From contig ONIN01000013.1 of the NCBI GenBank assembly GCA_900317905.1, positions 1 to 48,399 of the forward strand: a stretch of 48,399 bases of DNA, written 5' to 3'. The DNA comes from an uncultured Eubacteriales bacterium. GTDB taxonomy: Bacteria; Bacillota; Clostridia; Oscillospirales; Oscillospiraceae. Shown one piece after another: positions 16,197-24,033 of this stretch. The position numbers and the translations under genes are program-made. Under the pieces are notes generated by a model. It saw nothing but the letters and a program-made list of their open reading frames with translations, was not told where the DNA came from and ran no database searches. The stretch's first letter is position 1. Every line of letters starts with the position of its first letter.

Positions 16197-17058
16197 CCTT
16201 CTCATCATCGGTGCCGGGGCTGCTGGCCTCTCTGCCGCACTGGGCGCCTGGGAGGCGGGCTGCCACAGCATCCTGATCGCCGACCGCCGCAGCCATCCCG
16301 GCGGCATTCTGGAACAGTGCATCCACAAAGGGTTCGGCGCAGAGCTCACCGGGCCGGAATATACCGCCCGGCTACTTGCACAGCTGGCACAGACAGGCGC
16401 GGCGCTTCGGCTGGAGACGGAGGTGCTGTCGGTCTCGCCATCGCGGGAGGCGGTGCTCTCCTCCGGAGACGGACTGGAGCGGGTTCGGTTTTCTCATCTG
16501 ATCCTGGCCGCCGGCTGCCGGGAGCGGCCGCTGGGGACTTTGAACATCACCGGCACCCGGCCCGACGGCGTATTCACCGCGGGACAGGCACAGGAGATGA
16601 TGAATCTCCACGACCGGGATCCCGGCGAGCGGGTTTTGATCCTCGGCAGCGGCGATCTTGGGATGATCGTCGCCAGGCGCTGCGTCCTCAGAGGGGAACA
16701 GGTGATCGCCATCCTGGAGCAGGCGGAGAAGTACACCGGCCTTGCGAAGAATTACCACGGCTGCGTGGAGGCCCATTCGATCCCACTTTGGACGCGCACC
16801 ACGGTTACAGAGCTCCACGGGACACCCCGGCTCACTGGCGTCACGGTGCGGGAACTGGACTCCGGCGCGGAACGCTTTGTCCCCTGTGACACCCTGCTGC
16901 TGGCCACCGGCCTGATCCCGGAGCAGACCTTGGTCTCCAACCTCGGCGCGCCTTCGTGGCTGCATCTGGTCGGCAACTGCAACCGGGTCCACGATCTGGT
17001 GGACTCCGCCGCCCATGAGGCCCGAACCATCGGATCGGAAATCATAAAAAAACCCTGA
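16186..17058 (+). CDS. FAD/NAD(P)-binding oxidoreductase (partner of the GlpA-like protein)
   Basis: This 290-residue pyridine-nucleotide-disulfide-type flavoprotein has an N-terminal FAD motif IIGAGAAGLSAALGA (about 7-21), a second nucleotide motif VLILGSGDLGMIVARR (about 150) and the ATGL segment near the C-terminus. No redox-active CxxC is seen. It overlaps the preceding gene by eleven bases, so the two proteins probably form one complex: the GlpA-like protein would oxidise a substrate and this one would pass electrons to NAD(P). Its stop codon lies inside the terminator hairpin. Confidence 0.8.
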   Translation: MHCDLLIIGAGAAGLSAALGAWEAGCHSILIADRRSHPGGILEQCIHKGFGAELTGPEYTARLLAQLAQTGAALRLETEVLSVSPSREAVLSSGDGLERVRFSHLILAAGCRERPLGTLNITGTRPDGVFTAGQAQEMMNLHDRDPGERVLILGSGDLGMIVARRCVLRGEQVIAILEQAEKYTGLAKNYHGCVEAHSIPLWTRTTVTELHGTPRLTGVTVRELDSGAERFVPCDTLLLATGLIPEQTLVSNLGAPSWLHLVGNCNRVHDLVDSAAHEARTIGSEIIKKP

Positions 17059-17087
17059 GCTGCTGAAGATAAGCAGCTCAGAGTTTT
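17045..17087. terminator. Bidirectional terminator between the FAD genes and tupC
   Basis: There is a perfect 10-bp stem, CTGAGCTGCT (17055-17064) against AGCAGCTCAG (17072-17081). TTTT (17083-17086) lies on the plus side and an A-run (17045-17052) serves as the T-tract for the convergent tup operon. Confidence 0.85.
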
Positions 17088-17739
17088 AGATTCCGTAAAA
17101 TTCAAGGAATTGTCTGGTTTTTTCTTCCTTCGGGGTGTTGAGGAGCGTCTCGGCGCTGCCCTGTTCGATCAGCTTTCCGCTCTCCAGATACAGCACCTCG
17201 TCAGCGATCCGCCGCGCCTGCTGGAGACTGTGGGTGATCAGCAGCACCGCGCAGCCGGTGTCCTTGGCGTAGCTTTCGATCAGCTTTTCGGCCGCGAGGG
17301 TGGAGGCCATGTCCATGGCGGCGGTGGGCTCGTCGAGGATCAGCAGATCGTAGCTCCCCAGCAGACTCCGCGCCAAAGCCATTTTCGCCGTCTCACCGCC
17401 GGAGAGCCGTTTTGCCCGGCTGCGGCGGAGGGACATGAGACCCAATGCATCCAGCAGTTCGGTGCGCTTCTTTTCATCTCCGCCGTTCAGTGCGAGATTC
17501 TGTTCCACGGTCATCCGGAAGGCAAAGGGCTTTTGAGGCAGGTACCCCACCCGGCCGGAGATAACAGCGCGCTTGCTGTCGTCGGCGGTCTCGATCCCGG
17601 CGAGGATCTTCGCCATGGTGGATTTTCCGCTGCCATTGGCGCCGATGACCGCGGTGACCGCACCGGACTGCAGCGTGATCGCCGGCAGGTCCAGTACCTT
17701 CCGTCCGGCGTAGGTCCTTGCAAAGGCGTTGGTTTTCAT
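17086..17739 (-). CDS. tupC: Tungstate ABC transporter ATP-binding protein
   Basis: This 217-residue ABC ATPase has Walker A GANGSGKST (about 37-45), signature LSGGETAKMALARSL (about 112), Walker B LLILDEPTAAMD and the H-loop ITHS. It lacks the C-terminal MOP/TOBE domain present in the ModC of this window, which fits TupC. I chose the ATG at 17739 because AGGAGG (plus-strand 17748-17753) lies upstream; a much longer frame beyond it has no support. It overlaps the tupB stop by 3 bases, the usual coupled arrangement. Confidence 0.88.
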   Translation of the reverse strand: MKTNAFARTYAGRKVLDLPAITLQSGAVTAVIGANGSGKSTMAKILAGIETADDSKRAVISGRVGYLPQKPFAFRMTVEQNLALNGGDEKKRTELLDALGLMSLRRSRAKRLSGGETAKMALARSLLGSYDLLILDEPTAAMDMASTLAAEKLIESYAKDTGCAVLLITHSLQQARRIADEVLYLESGKLIEQGSAETLLNTPKEEKTRQFLEFYGI

Positions 17740-18422
17740 CGGTGGAACCTCCTTTGCATCACGCTCAGCACGATGTTCACCAGCAGCGACAGCACCATCA
17801 GGATCAGCCCCAGTGCGATGCCGAGGGAGAAGTTGCCCCGGTTGGTGTACTGCATGATGGCGGTGGTCATCACGTTGGTTTTCCAGGCGATGGCGCCGCC
17901 CACCATGCTCACCGCGCCAACCTCCGCGATGGCTCTGGCGAAGGCCAGCAGGTAGACCGTGATGATGGGGTAGAGGCATTCGTTCACCAGGAGCACAAAC
18001 CGTTTCCAGCCGCTGAAGCCGAGGCCTTTTGCTGTCTCTCTCAGCGGCGGCGCCAGCTCGGCGGCGTAGGTCTCCATGTTGCCGATGACGATGGGGGTGA
18101 TCAGCACCACCTGGGCCAGGATCATGATCGGCACGGTGAACAGGAGTTTCAGGTGTCGGAAGGGCCCCACACCGGAGAACAGCAGATAAAACAGCAGACC
18201 GCAGACCACCGGCGGCATGCCCATCAGCGTCCGGTTGAGTACCACGAGGGCGCCCCGACCGCGAAATCGGCAGGCGCCCAGCCAGATCCCCAGCGGCACC
18301 CCCAGCAGCAGCGCGATGACGGAGCTGGTGAGACTGACCCTGGCGGTGGTGGAGAGGATGTTCACCAGCTCCCGATCCGCGGTCAGGATCAGCTGTATGG
18401 CTTTTTGAATGGCAGAACCCAT
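17736..18422 (-). CDS. tupB: Tungstate ABC transporter permease
   Basis: This 228-residue integral membrane permease has about five to six hydrophobic segments and the ABC permease loop (ETAKGLGFSGWKRFVLL ... ARAIAEVGAVSMVGG) that contacts the ATPase. The EVGAVSMVGG version is typical for TupB/WtpB. It lies between tupC and tupA. About 90 bases with a perfect palindrome separate it from tupA, which may lower its expression relative to the binding protein. Confidence 0.9.
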   Translation of the reverse strand: MGSAIQKAIQLILTADRELVNILSTTARVSLTSSVIALLLGVPLGIWLGACRFRGRGALVVLNRTLMGMPPVVCGLLFYLLFSGVGPFRHLKLLFTVPIMILAQVVLITPIVIGNMETYAAELAPPLRETAKGLGFSGWKRFVLLVNECLYPIITVYLLAFARAIAEVGAVSMVGGAIAWKTNVMTTAIMQYTNRGNFSLGIALGLILMVLSLLVNIVLSVMQRRFHR

Positions 18423-18462
18423 GGGGTGGCTCCTTTGAACGAAATGGTTCCCAAGTTACAAA

Positions 18463-18488
18463 ACAGGGTATGCAGCTGCATACCCTGT
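18463..18488. repeat. Perfect 26-bp palindrome between tupA and tupB
   Basis: ACAGGGTATGCAG (18463-18475) is directly followed by its reverse complement CTGCATACCCTGT (18476-18488). In the tup transcript this forms a stem followed by a short U-run (UUUUGU). That is a plausible leaky attenuator or an mRNA end that keeps tupA more abundant than tupBC. Confidence 0.7.
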
Positions 18489-18514
18489 CAGTTTACTTCA
18501 ATCGGTTCGGTTCG

Positions 18515-19525
18515 TCAATCCATGACGCCGTCGTTGGCAACGAAGGTGAGGAAGGTGGCCTTATCGGTGAGGATGTAGGCGCCCATCTCCTCGGCCATCA
18601 CCAGGCATGCGCCCATGCCGGCATTGGCGGAGGTGTACCAATCGGTGTAAGCCTCGAAGGTGGTGGGATCGTCGGTGATGCCCAGGCTCTCGGGCCAGAG
18701 GGAGAGCTCCTTGGTGTGGGTGCCGGAGCCGTCACCACGGCTGACGAAGGGATACTTGCCGTCGGCGATTGCGGCGAAGGCGGTGAGGACATCCTCAGCG
18801 TCCTTCACGCCCGCGGGATCCTCCTGGGGACCGCAGAGGACGAAGTAGTTGTACATGTAGGTCATGCGCTCGGACTCCATGCCGTCCAGAACGTAGGCGA
18901 AGCCCTCCTCAACGAAGGCCTCCTCCTGGGCCTTGGCGTGAACCAGGATCAGGTCGGCATTGCCCATCTTGGCATTGGCGATGGCCTTGCCGGTACCGGC
19001 GGAGAAGACTTCGACTTCATAGCCGTACTTTTCCTCGAACATGGGCAGCAGGTAGCCCAGCAGGCCGGAGTCGTTGACGCTGGTGGTGGTGCTCAGACGG
19101 ATGAGCTTGGTCTCTTCGGTGGCCTCGGGGATCTCGGCAGTGGAGATCGGGCGGTCCTCCTTGAGATAGAACAGGTACTCGCCATACTCAGCATAGCCGT
19201 ACTCGGCGGCGGCAGCCTCGCCCTCCTCGCTCAGCAGCCAGTTGATCAGCGCGGCGGCGCCCACGGTGTTCAGCTGCACGTCAGAGACGGCGTTCCCGTC
19301 CGCATCCACAAAGGGGGCATCGGGATTGACCGCCATGAGGGTGTAGTTGTTGATCATGCTGTCGTCGGCCTCTTTGAGGATGACGGTGTTCAGCGTGACC
19401 TCCGGTGCGGCGGCTTCTTCCGCAGCGGAGCCATTGGGCCCCTCGGAATCGATCTTCGATGATGCGCAGGCGCACAGGGCAAAGACCATGACCAGCACCA
19501 GAAGCAGGGATAGATACTTCTTCAT
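18515..19525 (-). CDS. tupA: Tungstate-binding lipoprotein TupA, apparently circularly permuted
   Basis: This 336-residue protein has a lipoprotein signal peptide (residues 1-20, lipobox LCAC with C20). The TupA fingerprint TTTSVNDSGLL is present but starts only at about residue 147; it normally sits close to the mature N-terminus. The segment normally found at the C-terminal end (NPYxVIAVNP, then a WL.S.EGQ helix and a YGEPLF-type end) is here at residues 47-122: NNYTLMAVNP, ALINWLLSEEGEAAAAEYG, YGEYLFYL. The protein instead ends at DKATFLTFVANDGVMD, where ordinary TupA continues into that segment. All parts of the fold are present once, in permuted order. Start chosen: ATG 19525 with GGAGG upstream. 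Confidence 0.9.
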   Translation of the reverse strand: MKKYLSLLLVLVMVFALCACASSKIDSEGPNGSAAEEAAAPEVTLNTVILKEADDSMINNYTLMAVNPDAPFVDADGNAVSDVQLNTVGAAALINWLLSEEGEAAAAEYGYAEYGEYLFYLKEDRPISTAEIPEATEETKLIRLSTTTSVNDSGLLGYLLPMFEEKYGYEVEVFSAGTGKAIANAKMGNADLILVHAKAQEEAFVEEGFAYVLDGMESERMTYMYNYFVLCGPQEDPAGVKDAEDVLTAFAAIADGKYPFVSRGDGSGTHTKELSLWPESLGITDDPTTFEAYTDWYTSANAGMGACLVMAEEMGAYILTDKATFLTFVANDGVMD

Positions 19526-19594
19526 TTTGTTTTGTCCTCCTAAACAAAAAGATTGTAACCCCATTACGACTGTCCCAAAGTTCGCATGGGGAGC

Positions 19595-19656
19595 GCGAGG
19601 GGATGGGCTTCCCCTCGCATTTAAAAATGCTTTTTTCAAGTCGTTCCCGACTTGAA
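19595..19656 (-). promoter_or_regulatory. Two further hairpins in the tup leader
   Basis: In transcript order the first is UUCAAGUCG-GGAA-CGACUUGAA (plus 19635-19656), extendable by its flanking U- and A-tracts to about 15 bp. The second is GCGAGGGGA/UCCCCUCGC (plus 19595-19618). The first can sequester the U-run that directly follows the upstream structured element, so it could act as an antiterminator. Neither is followed by its own U-tract in the tup direction. Confidence 0.5.
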
Positions 19657-19659
19657 AAA

Positions 19660-19740
19660 AATCGGCCTCTTTACAGACCCAGTCGGACACAGATTTCTCT
19701 GTGCCTGTCTGGCTCCGGAAAGAGGCTCGTCCACCCGATT
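19660..19740 (-). promoter_or_regulatory. Structured leader RNA of tupABC, candidate tungsten/cofactor riboswitch
   Basis: The first ~90 bases of the predicted tup transcript fold into nested stems. An outer stem is AAUCGG/CCGAUU (plus 19660-19665 and 19735-19740). Next is GCCUCUUU/AAAGAGGC (plus 19665-19672 and 19719-19726). The inner arm has CCAG/CUGG and CACAGA/UCUGUG, capped by a GAAA tetraloop (plus 19688-19703). The outer stem is followed at once by U7, so the folded element itself looks like an intrinsic terminator. That fits an OFF switch for a metal importer. I do not recognise it as the same class as the 24104 and 28021 leaders. Confidence 0.55.
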
Positions 19741-19758
19741 TCGGATCAATTCGACCCC

Positions 19759-19787
19759 ATTCTAACACTCTGTATATAGGAATGCAA
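19759..19787 (-). promoter_or_regulatory. Promoter of the tupABC operon
   Basis: Reading the minus strand, TTGCAT (plus 19782-19787) and TAGAAT (plus 19759-19764) are separated by 17 bases. The start near 19752 lies just before the structured leader, giving a 5' UTR of about 225 bases. Confidence 0.65.
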
Positions 19788-19797
19788 GGAAAAAATG

Positions 19798-19817
19798 GAT
19801 GTTAAAGTTTAAACATC
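19798..19817. repeat. Inverted repeat upstream of the AOR fusion gene
   Basis: GATGTT (19798-19803) and AACATC (19812-19817) flank an AT-rich 8-base spacer in the space between the divergent tup and AOR promoters. It could be an operator shared by both; no protein can be assigned. Confidence 0.35.
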
Positions 19818-19873
19818 TGCGCGAACTGGACTGTATGGTTACGAAATGAACTGTAAAATGGAAGTGATCCCTC

Positions 19874-19902
19874 TGTTCAAATTAAATAAAGTGCGTTATA
19901 AT
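19874..19902 (+). promoter_or_regulatory. Promoter of the AOR-ADH fusion gene
   Basis: A perfect TATAAT (19897-19902) has a weak -35 TGTTCA (19874-19879) 17 bases upstream. The weak -35 suggests an activator. The predicted start leaves about 27 bases before the ATG at 19936. Confidence 0.55.
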
Positions 19903-19935
19903 CAAATGAAATACACCGATTCGAGGTGATCGCAA

Positions 19936-22900
19936 ATGACCAATTACTGCGGCTATATGGGCAAGGTCGTGCTGCTGGATCTTGACGCCAAAACCACAAC
20001 GGAGTATCCTTGGAGTGACCGGGATCGAGAGCTGTACATCGGCGGCAAGGCCATGGCCTCCAAAGTCCTGTACGACAACCTGACCGGAACCGAGGATCCC
20101 TTCGGGCCGGAAAATCTGATCGTCATTTCCACCGGCCCGCTGACCGGCACCGGCGCCCCCAGCTCCAACCGATTTGACATCTCGGCGCTGAGCCCGCTGA
20201 CGGGCATCACCACCAGCTCCAACTGCGGCGGCAACTTCGGCCACTATCTGAAGAAGGCCGGCATGGATGCGCTGATCATCCGGGGCAGGTGTGAGTCGCC
20301 CACCTGGATCGAGATCGAGAACGACAAGTTCACCTTCCATGACGCCTCAGATCTTTGGGGCATGCGTACCACGGAGACCCAGACGGCCATGCAGGCGATC
20401 CTGGACGAGGCTGCGGGGAAGACGGTGCGCGGCGGCATGCTGGCCATCGGCCCCGCAGGTGAAAACCTGGTTCGTTACGCCTGCGTCATGTCCGGCGAGC
20501 GCGCGGCAGGACGCGGCGGCGTGGGTGCGGTCTTCGGCAGCAAGAACATCAAGGGTATGACCGTCACCGGCACGGCCATGGCCTCCGTCCACGACAAGGA
20601 CAAGACCGGCGCCTTCCACAAAAAGTGGGTCAATAAGATTCGGAACCACCCCATCACCGGCGAGCGGCTTCCGAAGGAGGGCACGGCGACGCTGTTGAAT
20701 CCCATGAACGACCACAGCATCCTGGCCTCCCACAACTTCGAGTACGGCACCTACGAGTACCACGACGACATCAGCGGCGAGACCCTGGCCAACACCCTCC
20801 ATGTGGGCAACAACGGCTGTCTCACCTGCCCGATCCGCTGCTCCCGAAGAGTGCCGGTGGACGGCAAGATCGTCAAGGGCCCGGAGCTGGAGACCCTGGG
20901 TCTGCTGGGCAACAACATCGACAACAACAACCTGCAGCAGATCTGCGACTGGAACTACACCCTCGACGAGCTGGGGCTGGACACCATCTCCGCCGCCGGC
21001 ACCGTGGCCTGGGCTATGGAGGCCAACGAGAAGGGCATCTGGAGCTGCGGCCTGGAGTTCGGCAAGACCGAGAACGTCAACCAGATCTTCGAGGATATCG
21101 CCTTCCGAAGAGGCGTGGGCAACGAGCTGGCCGAGGGCAGCAAGCGCCTGAGTGAGAAATACGGCGGCACGGAGTTCGCCATCCAGTCCAAGGGCATGGA
21201 GCTGTCCGCCTACGAGCCCCGCCACGCGGTGGGCCAGGGCCTGGGCTATGCGGTCTCCAACCGCGGCGGCTGCCACCTGAACGGCGGCTATCTGGTGGTG
21301 CTGGAGGGCCTCGGCATGAACGTCAACGGCCTTAAGACCGGGGCGAAGGCCGACCTGTGCATGTTCATGCAGGATCTGATGGAGAGCGTCTCCATGGGCG
21401 GCCAGTGCCTGTTCACCTCCTTCGCGGTGTTCCCTGGCTTTACGGTGGAGGGGCACAAGAAGTGGTACAACCGGATCATCAACGCGGTGGTGCCCTTTGT
21501 GGGGCCCTTTGTCCGCATCCTCAACCGGTTCCCGGAGATCGCCTGCTTCCATCTGCCGCTGGTGCCGTATTCTTACGAATACCCGAACATCGTCGGCATG
21601 AAGATGACCCTCGGAAAGCTGATTCGCGCCGGCGAGCGCAGCTACAACGTGGAGCGTGCGGTGAACGCCCGCTTCGGCGTCTCGGCGGAGAACGACAAGC
21701 TGCCGAAAAAGCTCACGGACGCGCTGCAGGATCCCAAGAATCCCAAGACTCGCGTTCCGCTAGAGAAAATGAAAAAAGTCTATTACCGCGCCAGAGGCTG
21801 GATGAAAAACGGCCTTCCCAGTGAAAAGAAGCTCAAGCGTCTCGGCATCCGGCACGGCAGTGTAGAAAAAAGAGAAGGGAGCAACATCATGAGTTTTCTG
21901 AGAAATGCCTACTATCGCGTGTATCAGTTCATCTTCAACATCGGCGCCCACTTCCTGTACTGGCGCAGACCCATCCAGGTCTCCGGCATCGGCAGCGCGG
22001 AGAAGATCCCGGAGATCCTCCGGAAAGAGGGCGTGAACAAGGCCCTGATCGTCACCGGCCCCAGCGTCGGCAAGCGCCTGGCGCCCATCGTTACCGCCGC
22101 TTTGGACAAAGCCGGCATCGGCTGGGTCATGTTCGCTGAGGTGGAGGCCAACCCCAAGGTCAGCACCGTGGAGAAGGCCCGCAGCATCTATGTGGAGAAC
22201 GGCTGCAACGGCTTCATTGCCATCGGCGGCGGCTCCCCCATGGACTGTGCCAAGGCTGCGGCTGCCCGCATCGTGCGGCCCAACAAATCCGTCGGCCAGA
22301 TGGGCGGCCTGCTGAAGGTTCTCAAGAAGCTGCCTCCCTTCGTTGCCGTGCCCACCACCTCCGGCACCGGCTCTGAGACCACCATCGCCGCCGTCATCAC
22401 CGACGATGAGACCCACCACAAGTATGCCGTCATGGATCTGCAGCTGGTGCCGAAGTACGCCGTGCTGGATCCTGAGATGACCCGCGGCCTGCCGCCGAAA
22501 ATCACCGCCGCCACCGGCATGGACGCGCTGACCCACGCCGTGGAAGCTTACGTCTGCTGGACCTACAACACCAAGGAGAGCCTCCAGTGCGCCGAGGAGG
22601 CCACCGTGGCTATCTTCAAGTATCTGGAGCGCGCCTATCAGAACGGCGATGACATGGAAGCCAGAACCGAGATGCTGATCGCCAGCTTCAAGGCCGGCTT
22701 CGCCTTCACCCGCGCCGGTGTCGGCAACGTCCACGCCATCGCCCACACCCTGGGCGGCCTGTACAACACCCCCCACGGTCTGGCCAACGCCGTCATCCTG
22801 CCCATCGTCCTGGAGGACTACGGCGAGGCGGTCTACCCGAGACTCAGCCGTCTGGCGGAGCTCACCGGCGTCTGCACCAGCGGCACTCAGGAGCAGAAGG

Positions 22901-23100
22901 CCAAGGCCTTCATCAAGGAGATCCGCGCCATGAACCAGCGCATGGACATTCCCACCGGCTTCGACCACATCCAGGAGAAGGACATCCCGCAGATGATCAC
23001 CTGGGCACTGAAGGAGGCCAACCCCTTCTATCCCGTGCCGGTCATCTACGACCGCGACCGCTGCAACAAGGTCATCCACCGCATCATCGACGAGGCCTGA
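19936..23100 (+). CDS. Tungsten aldehyde oxidoreductase fused to iron-containing alcohol dehydrogenase
   Basis: This is one open frame of 1054 residues. Residues 1-~640 are an AOR-family protein (tungsten-pterin plus one [4Fe-4S]): GGKAMASKVLYDNL, STGPLTGTGAPSSNRFD, cluster ligands C295-x2-C298-x3-C302 and C491, ending in the typical AOR tail RGWMKNGLPSEKKLKRLGI. Residues 652-1054 are a full type III Fe-dependent alcohol dehydrogenase with GGGSPMDCAK, TSGTGSETT, the metal ligands Asp and His in MDALTHAVEAY, and His in HAIAHTLGG and PHG. The ADH part begins with Met 652 (ATG 21889) preceded by AAGGGAG at normal spacing, and a TAG lies one base out of frame at 21863. So the fusion looks recent, and separate ADH could also be made. 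The pair could interconvert acid, aldehyde and alcohol using ferredoxin and NAD(P)H. It is adjacent and divergent to tupABC. Confidence 0.88.
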   Translation: MTNYCGYMGKVVLLDLDAKTTTEYPWSDRDRELYIGGKAMASKVLYDNLTGTEDPFGPENLIVISTGPLTGTGAPSSNRFDISALSPLTGITTSSNCGGNFGHYLKKAGMDALIIRGRCESPTWIEIENDKFTFHDASDLWGMRTTETQTAMQAILDEAAGKTVRGGMLAIGPAGENLVRYACVMSGERAAGRGGVGAVFGSKNIKGMTVTGTAMASVHDKDKTGAFHKKWVNKIRNHPITGERLPKEGTATLLNPMNDHSILASHNFEYGTYEYHDDISGETLANTLHVGNNGCLTCPIRCSRRVPVDGKIVKGPELETLGLLGNNIDNNNLQQICDWNYTLDELGLDTISAAGTVAWAMEANEKGIWSCGLEFGKTENVNQIFEDIAFRRGVGNELAEGSKRLSEKYGGTEFAIQSKGMELSAYEPRHAVGQGLGYAVSNRGGCHLNGGYLVVLEGLGMNVNGLKTGAKADLCMFMQDLMESVSMGGQCLFTSFAVFPGFTVEGHKKWYNRIINAVVPFVGPFVRILNRFPEIACFHLPLVPYSYEYPNIVGMKMTLGKLIRAGERSYNVERAVNARFGVSAENDKLPKKLTDALQDPKNPKTRVPLEKMKKVYYRARGWMKNGLPSEKKLKRLGIRHGSVEKREGSNIMSFLRNAYYRVYQFIFNIGAHFLYWRRPIQVSGIGSAEKIPEILRKEGVNKALIVTGPSVGKRLAPIVTAALDKAGIGWVMFAEVEANPKVSTVEKARSIYVENGCNGFIAIGGGSPMDCAKAAAARIVRPNKSVGQMGGLLKVLKKLPPFVAVPTTSGTGSETTIAAVITDDETHHKYAVMDLQLVPKYAVLDPEMTRGLPPKITAATGMDALTHAVEAYVCWTYNTKESLQCAEEATVAIFKYLERAYQNGDDMEARTEMLIASFKAGFAFTRAGVGNVHAIAHTLGGLYNTPHGLANAVILPIVLEDYGEAVYPRLSRLAELTGVCTSGTQEQKAKAFIKEIRAMNQRMDIPTGFDHIQEKDIPQMITWALKEANPFYPVPVIYDRDRCNKVIHRIIDEA

Positions 23101-23121
23101 GCCTTACACACCAAATGAAAA

Positions 23122-23151
23122 AGAGACGGACTCCGGTCCGTCTCTTTTTTT
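23122..23151 (+). terminator. Terminator of the AOR-ADH gene
   Basis: There is a perfect 9-bp stem, AGAGACGGA (23122-23130) against TCCGTCTCT (23137-23145), followed by T-rich sequence to 23151 and preceded by an A-run. Confidence 0.88.
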
Positions 23152-23265
23152 GATGGTTTGGACAATTTTTGAGATTCTGTCCAAAAGAAAAGGCAGAAAA
23201 GCAAGTTTCGTCAGCGAATGAAAAACGGTGTTTTTGTGAGTATTTGAGAATCGTTTTTCAATGGA

Positions 23266-23294
23266 TTGACGCGGTTTTCTTGTTTTTTTATAAT
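23266..23294 (+). promoter_or_regulatory. Strong plus-strand promoter aimed into the minus-strand TetR gene
   Basis: TTGACG (23266-23271) and a perfect TATAAT (23289-23294) are separated by 17 bases. Its start near 23301 is only 14 bases before the 3' end of the convergent TetR gene, so its transcript would be antisense to tetR. It lies after the AOR terminator. It could give an antisense RNA or a very long leader for redox operon 2. Confidence 0.55.
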
Positions 23295-23314
23295 ACAAAG
23301 GATGCGGTTTTGTC

Positions 23315-23896
23315 TCATTCCGTCGGCGGCTCCGCTTTGCGGAACTGTTCGGATTTCTGATAGGAGCGCAGAATGGCGTCTGCCGTGGCAAGCGCCACAG
23401 ATTTGCTGAGGGCCTCAAACTCCTCCCAGGGCATGGGATCCTTTTTTTCCAGCCACCAGATGTAGCCGTCAAAGAAGGCATAGACGTACCGGCGGATCAC
23501 GAACCGCGCGGTCTCTTCGTCTGGGAAGATGTCGCCGAAATCATTCATGATCAGCGGGAAGAGCTTTTCAAAGCAGAAGGCCCGGAAGGAGTTCTGCCCG
23601 GTGAAGACGAAGGCGTTGCAGTAAAACTCTGGGTCGGCCCGGAGAGATTTCAGAATGTCCGGATAGTATTCCCAGATGGACTTCTCCGGCCGCACGTCCA
23701 CGAAGCGGCAGAACTCATAGTCGTAGATCCACTCCACCAGATCGTATTTGTCTTTAAAATACCGATAGAAGCTGCGGCGGCTGACCCCGGCCTTTTCGAG
23801 GATCTGGGTGGTGGTGATCTTCTCGATGGGCATGGTGCGCATCAGTGCCTTCATGGCCTCCGCGATGGCCAGCTTGTTCTGTTCCGACTCGGACAT
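23315..23896 (-). CDS. TetR/AcrR-family transcriptional regulator (DhaS-like)
   Basis: This 193-residue regulator has an N-terminal HTH (residues about 10-50, TTTQILEKAGVSRRSFYRYFKDKYDLVEWIY) of the DhaS/TetR_C_8 kind and an aromatic-rich helical C-terminal domain (YVYAFFDGYIWWLEK). I chose the ATG at 23896 because GGGTGAG lies just upstream; an in-frame ATG at 23920 has no ribosome site. It lies between the AOR-ADH gene and redox operon 2 and is divergent from the latter, making that operon a likely target. A strong opposing promoter lies at its 3' end. Confidence 0.85.
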   Translation of the reverse strand: MSESEQNKLAIAEAMKALMRTMPIEKITTTQILEKAGVSRRSFYRYFKDKYDLVEWIYDYEFCRFVDVRPEKSIWEYYPDILKSLRADPEFYCNAFVFTGQNSFRAFCFEKLFPLIMNDFGDIFPDEETARFVIRRYVYAFFDGYIWWLEKKDPMPWEEFEALSKSVALATADAILRSYQKSEQFRKAEPPTE

Positions 23897-24033
23897 GGGC
23901 TCACCCCGCTTATGAATCATTCTATTCAGTATTGTATCGTTTTACGGGCTGATTGTCAAAGAAAAACATGTCATCCGGGACACTTGGTGGCACAGAAATG
24001 TTATTCTGTGTCAGGAAATGTGCGATAACCAGA

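Noticed and set aside
17740-17979. N-terminal extension of TupC
   Set aside because: The upstream frame overlaps tupB out of frame, has no ABC features, and the ATG at 17739 has an AGGAGG site.
19635-19656. Intrinsic terminator in the tup leader
   Set aside because: In the tup direction this hairpin is followed by A residues, not U; I treat it as an alternative pairing partner instead.
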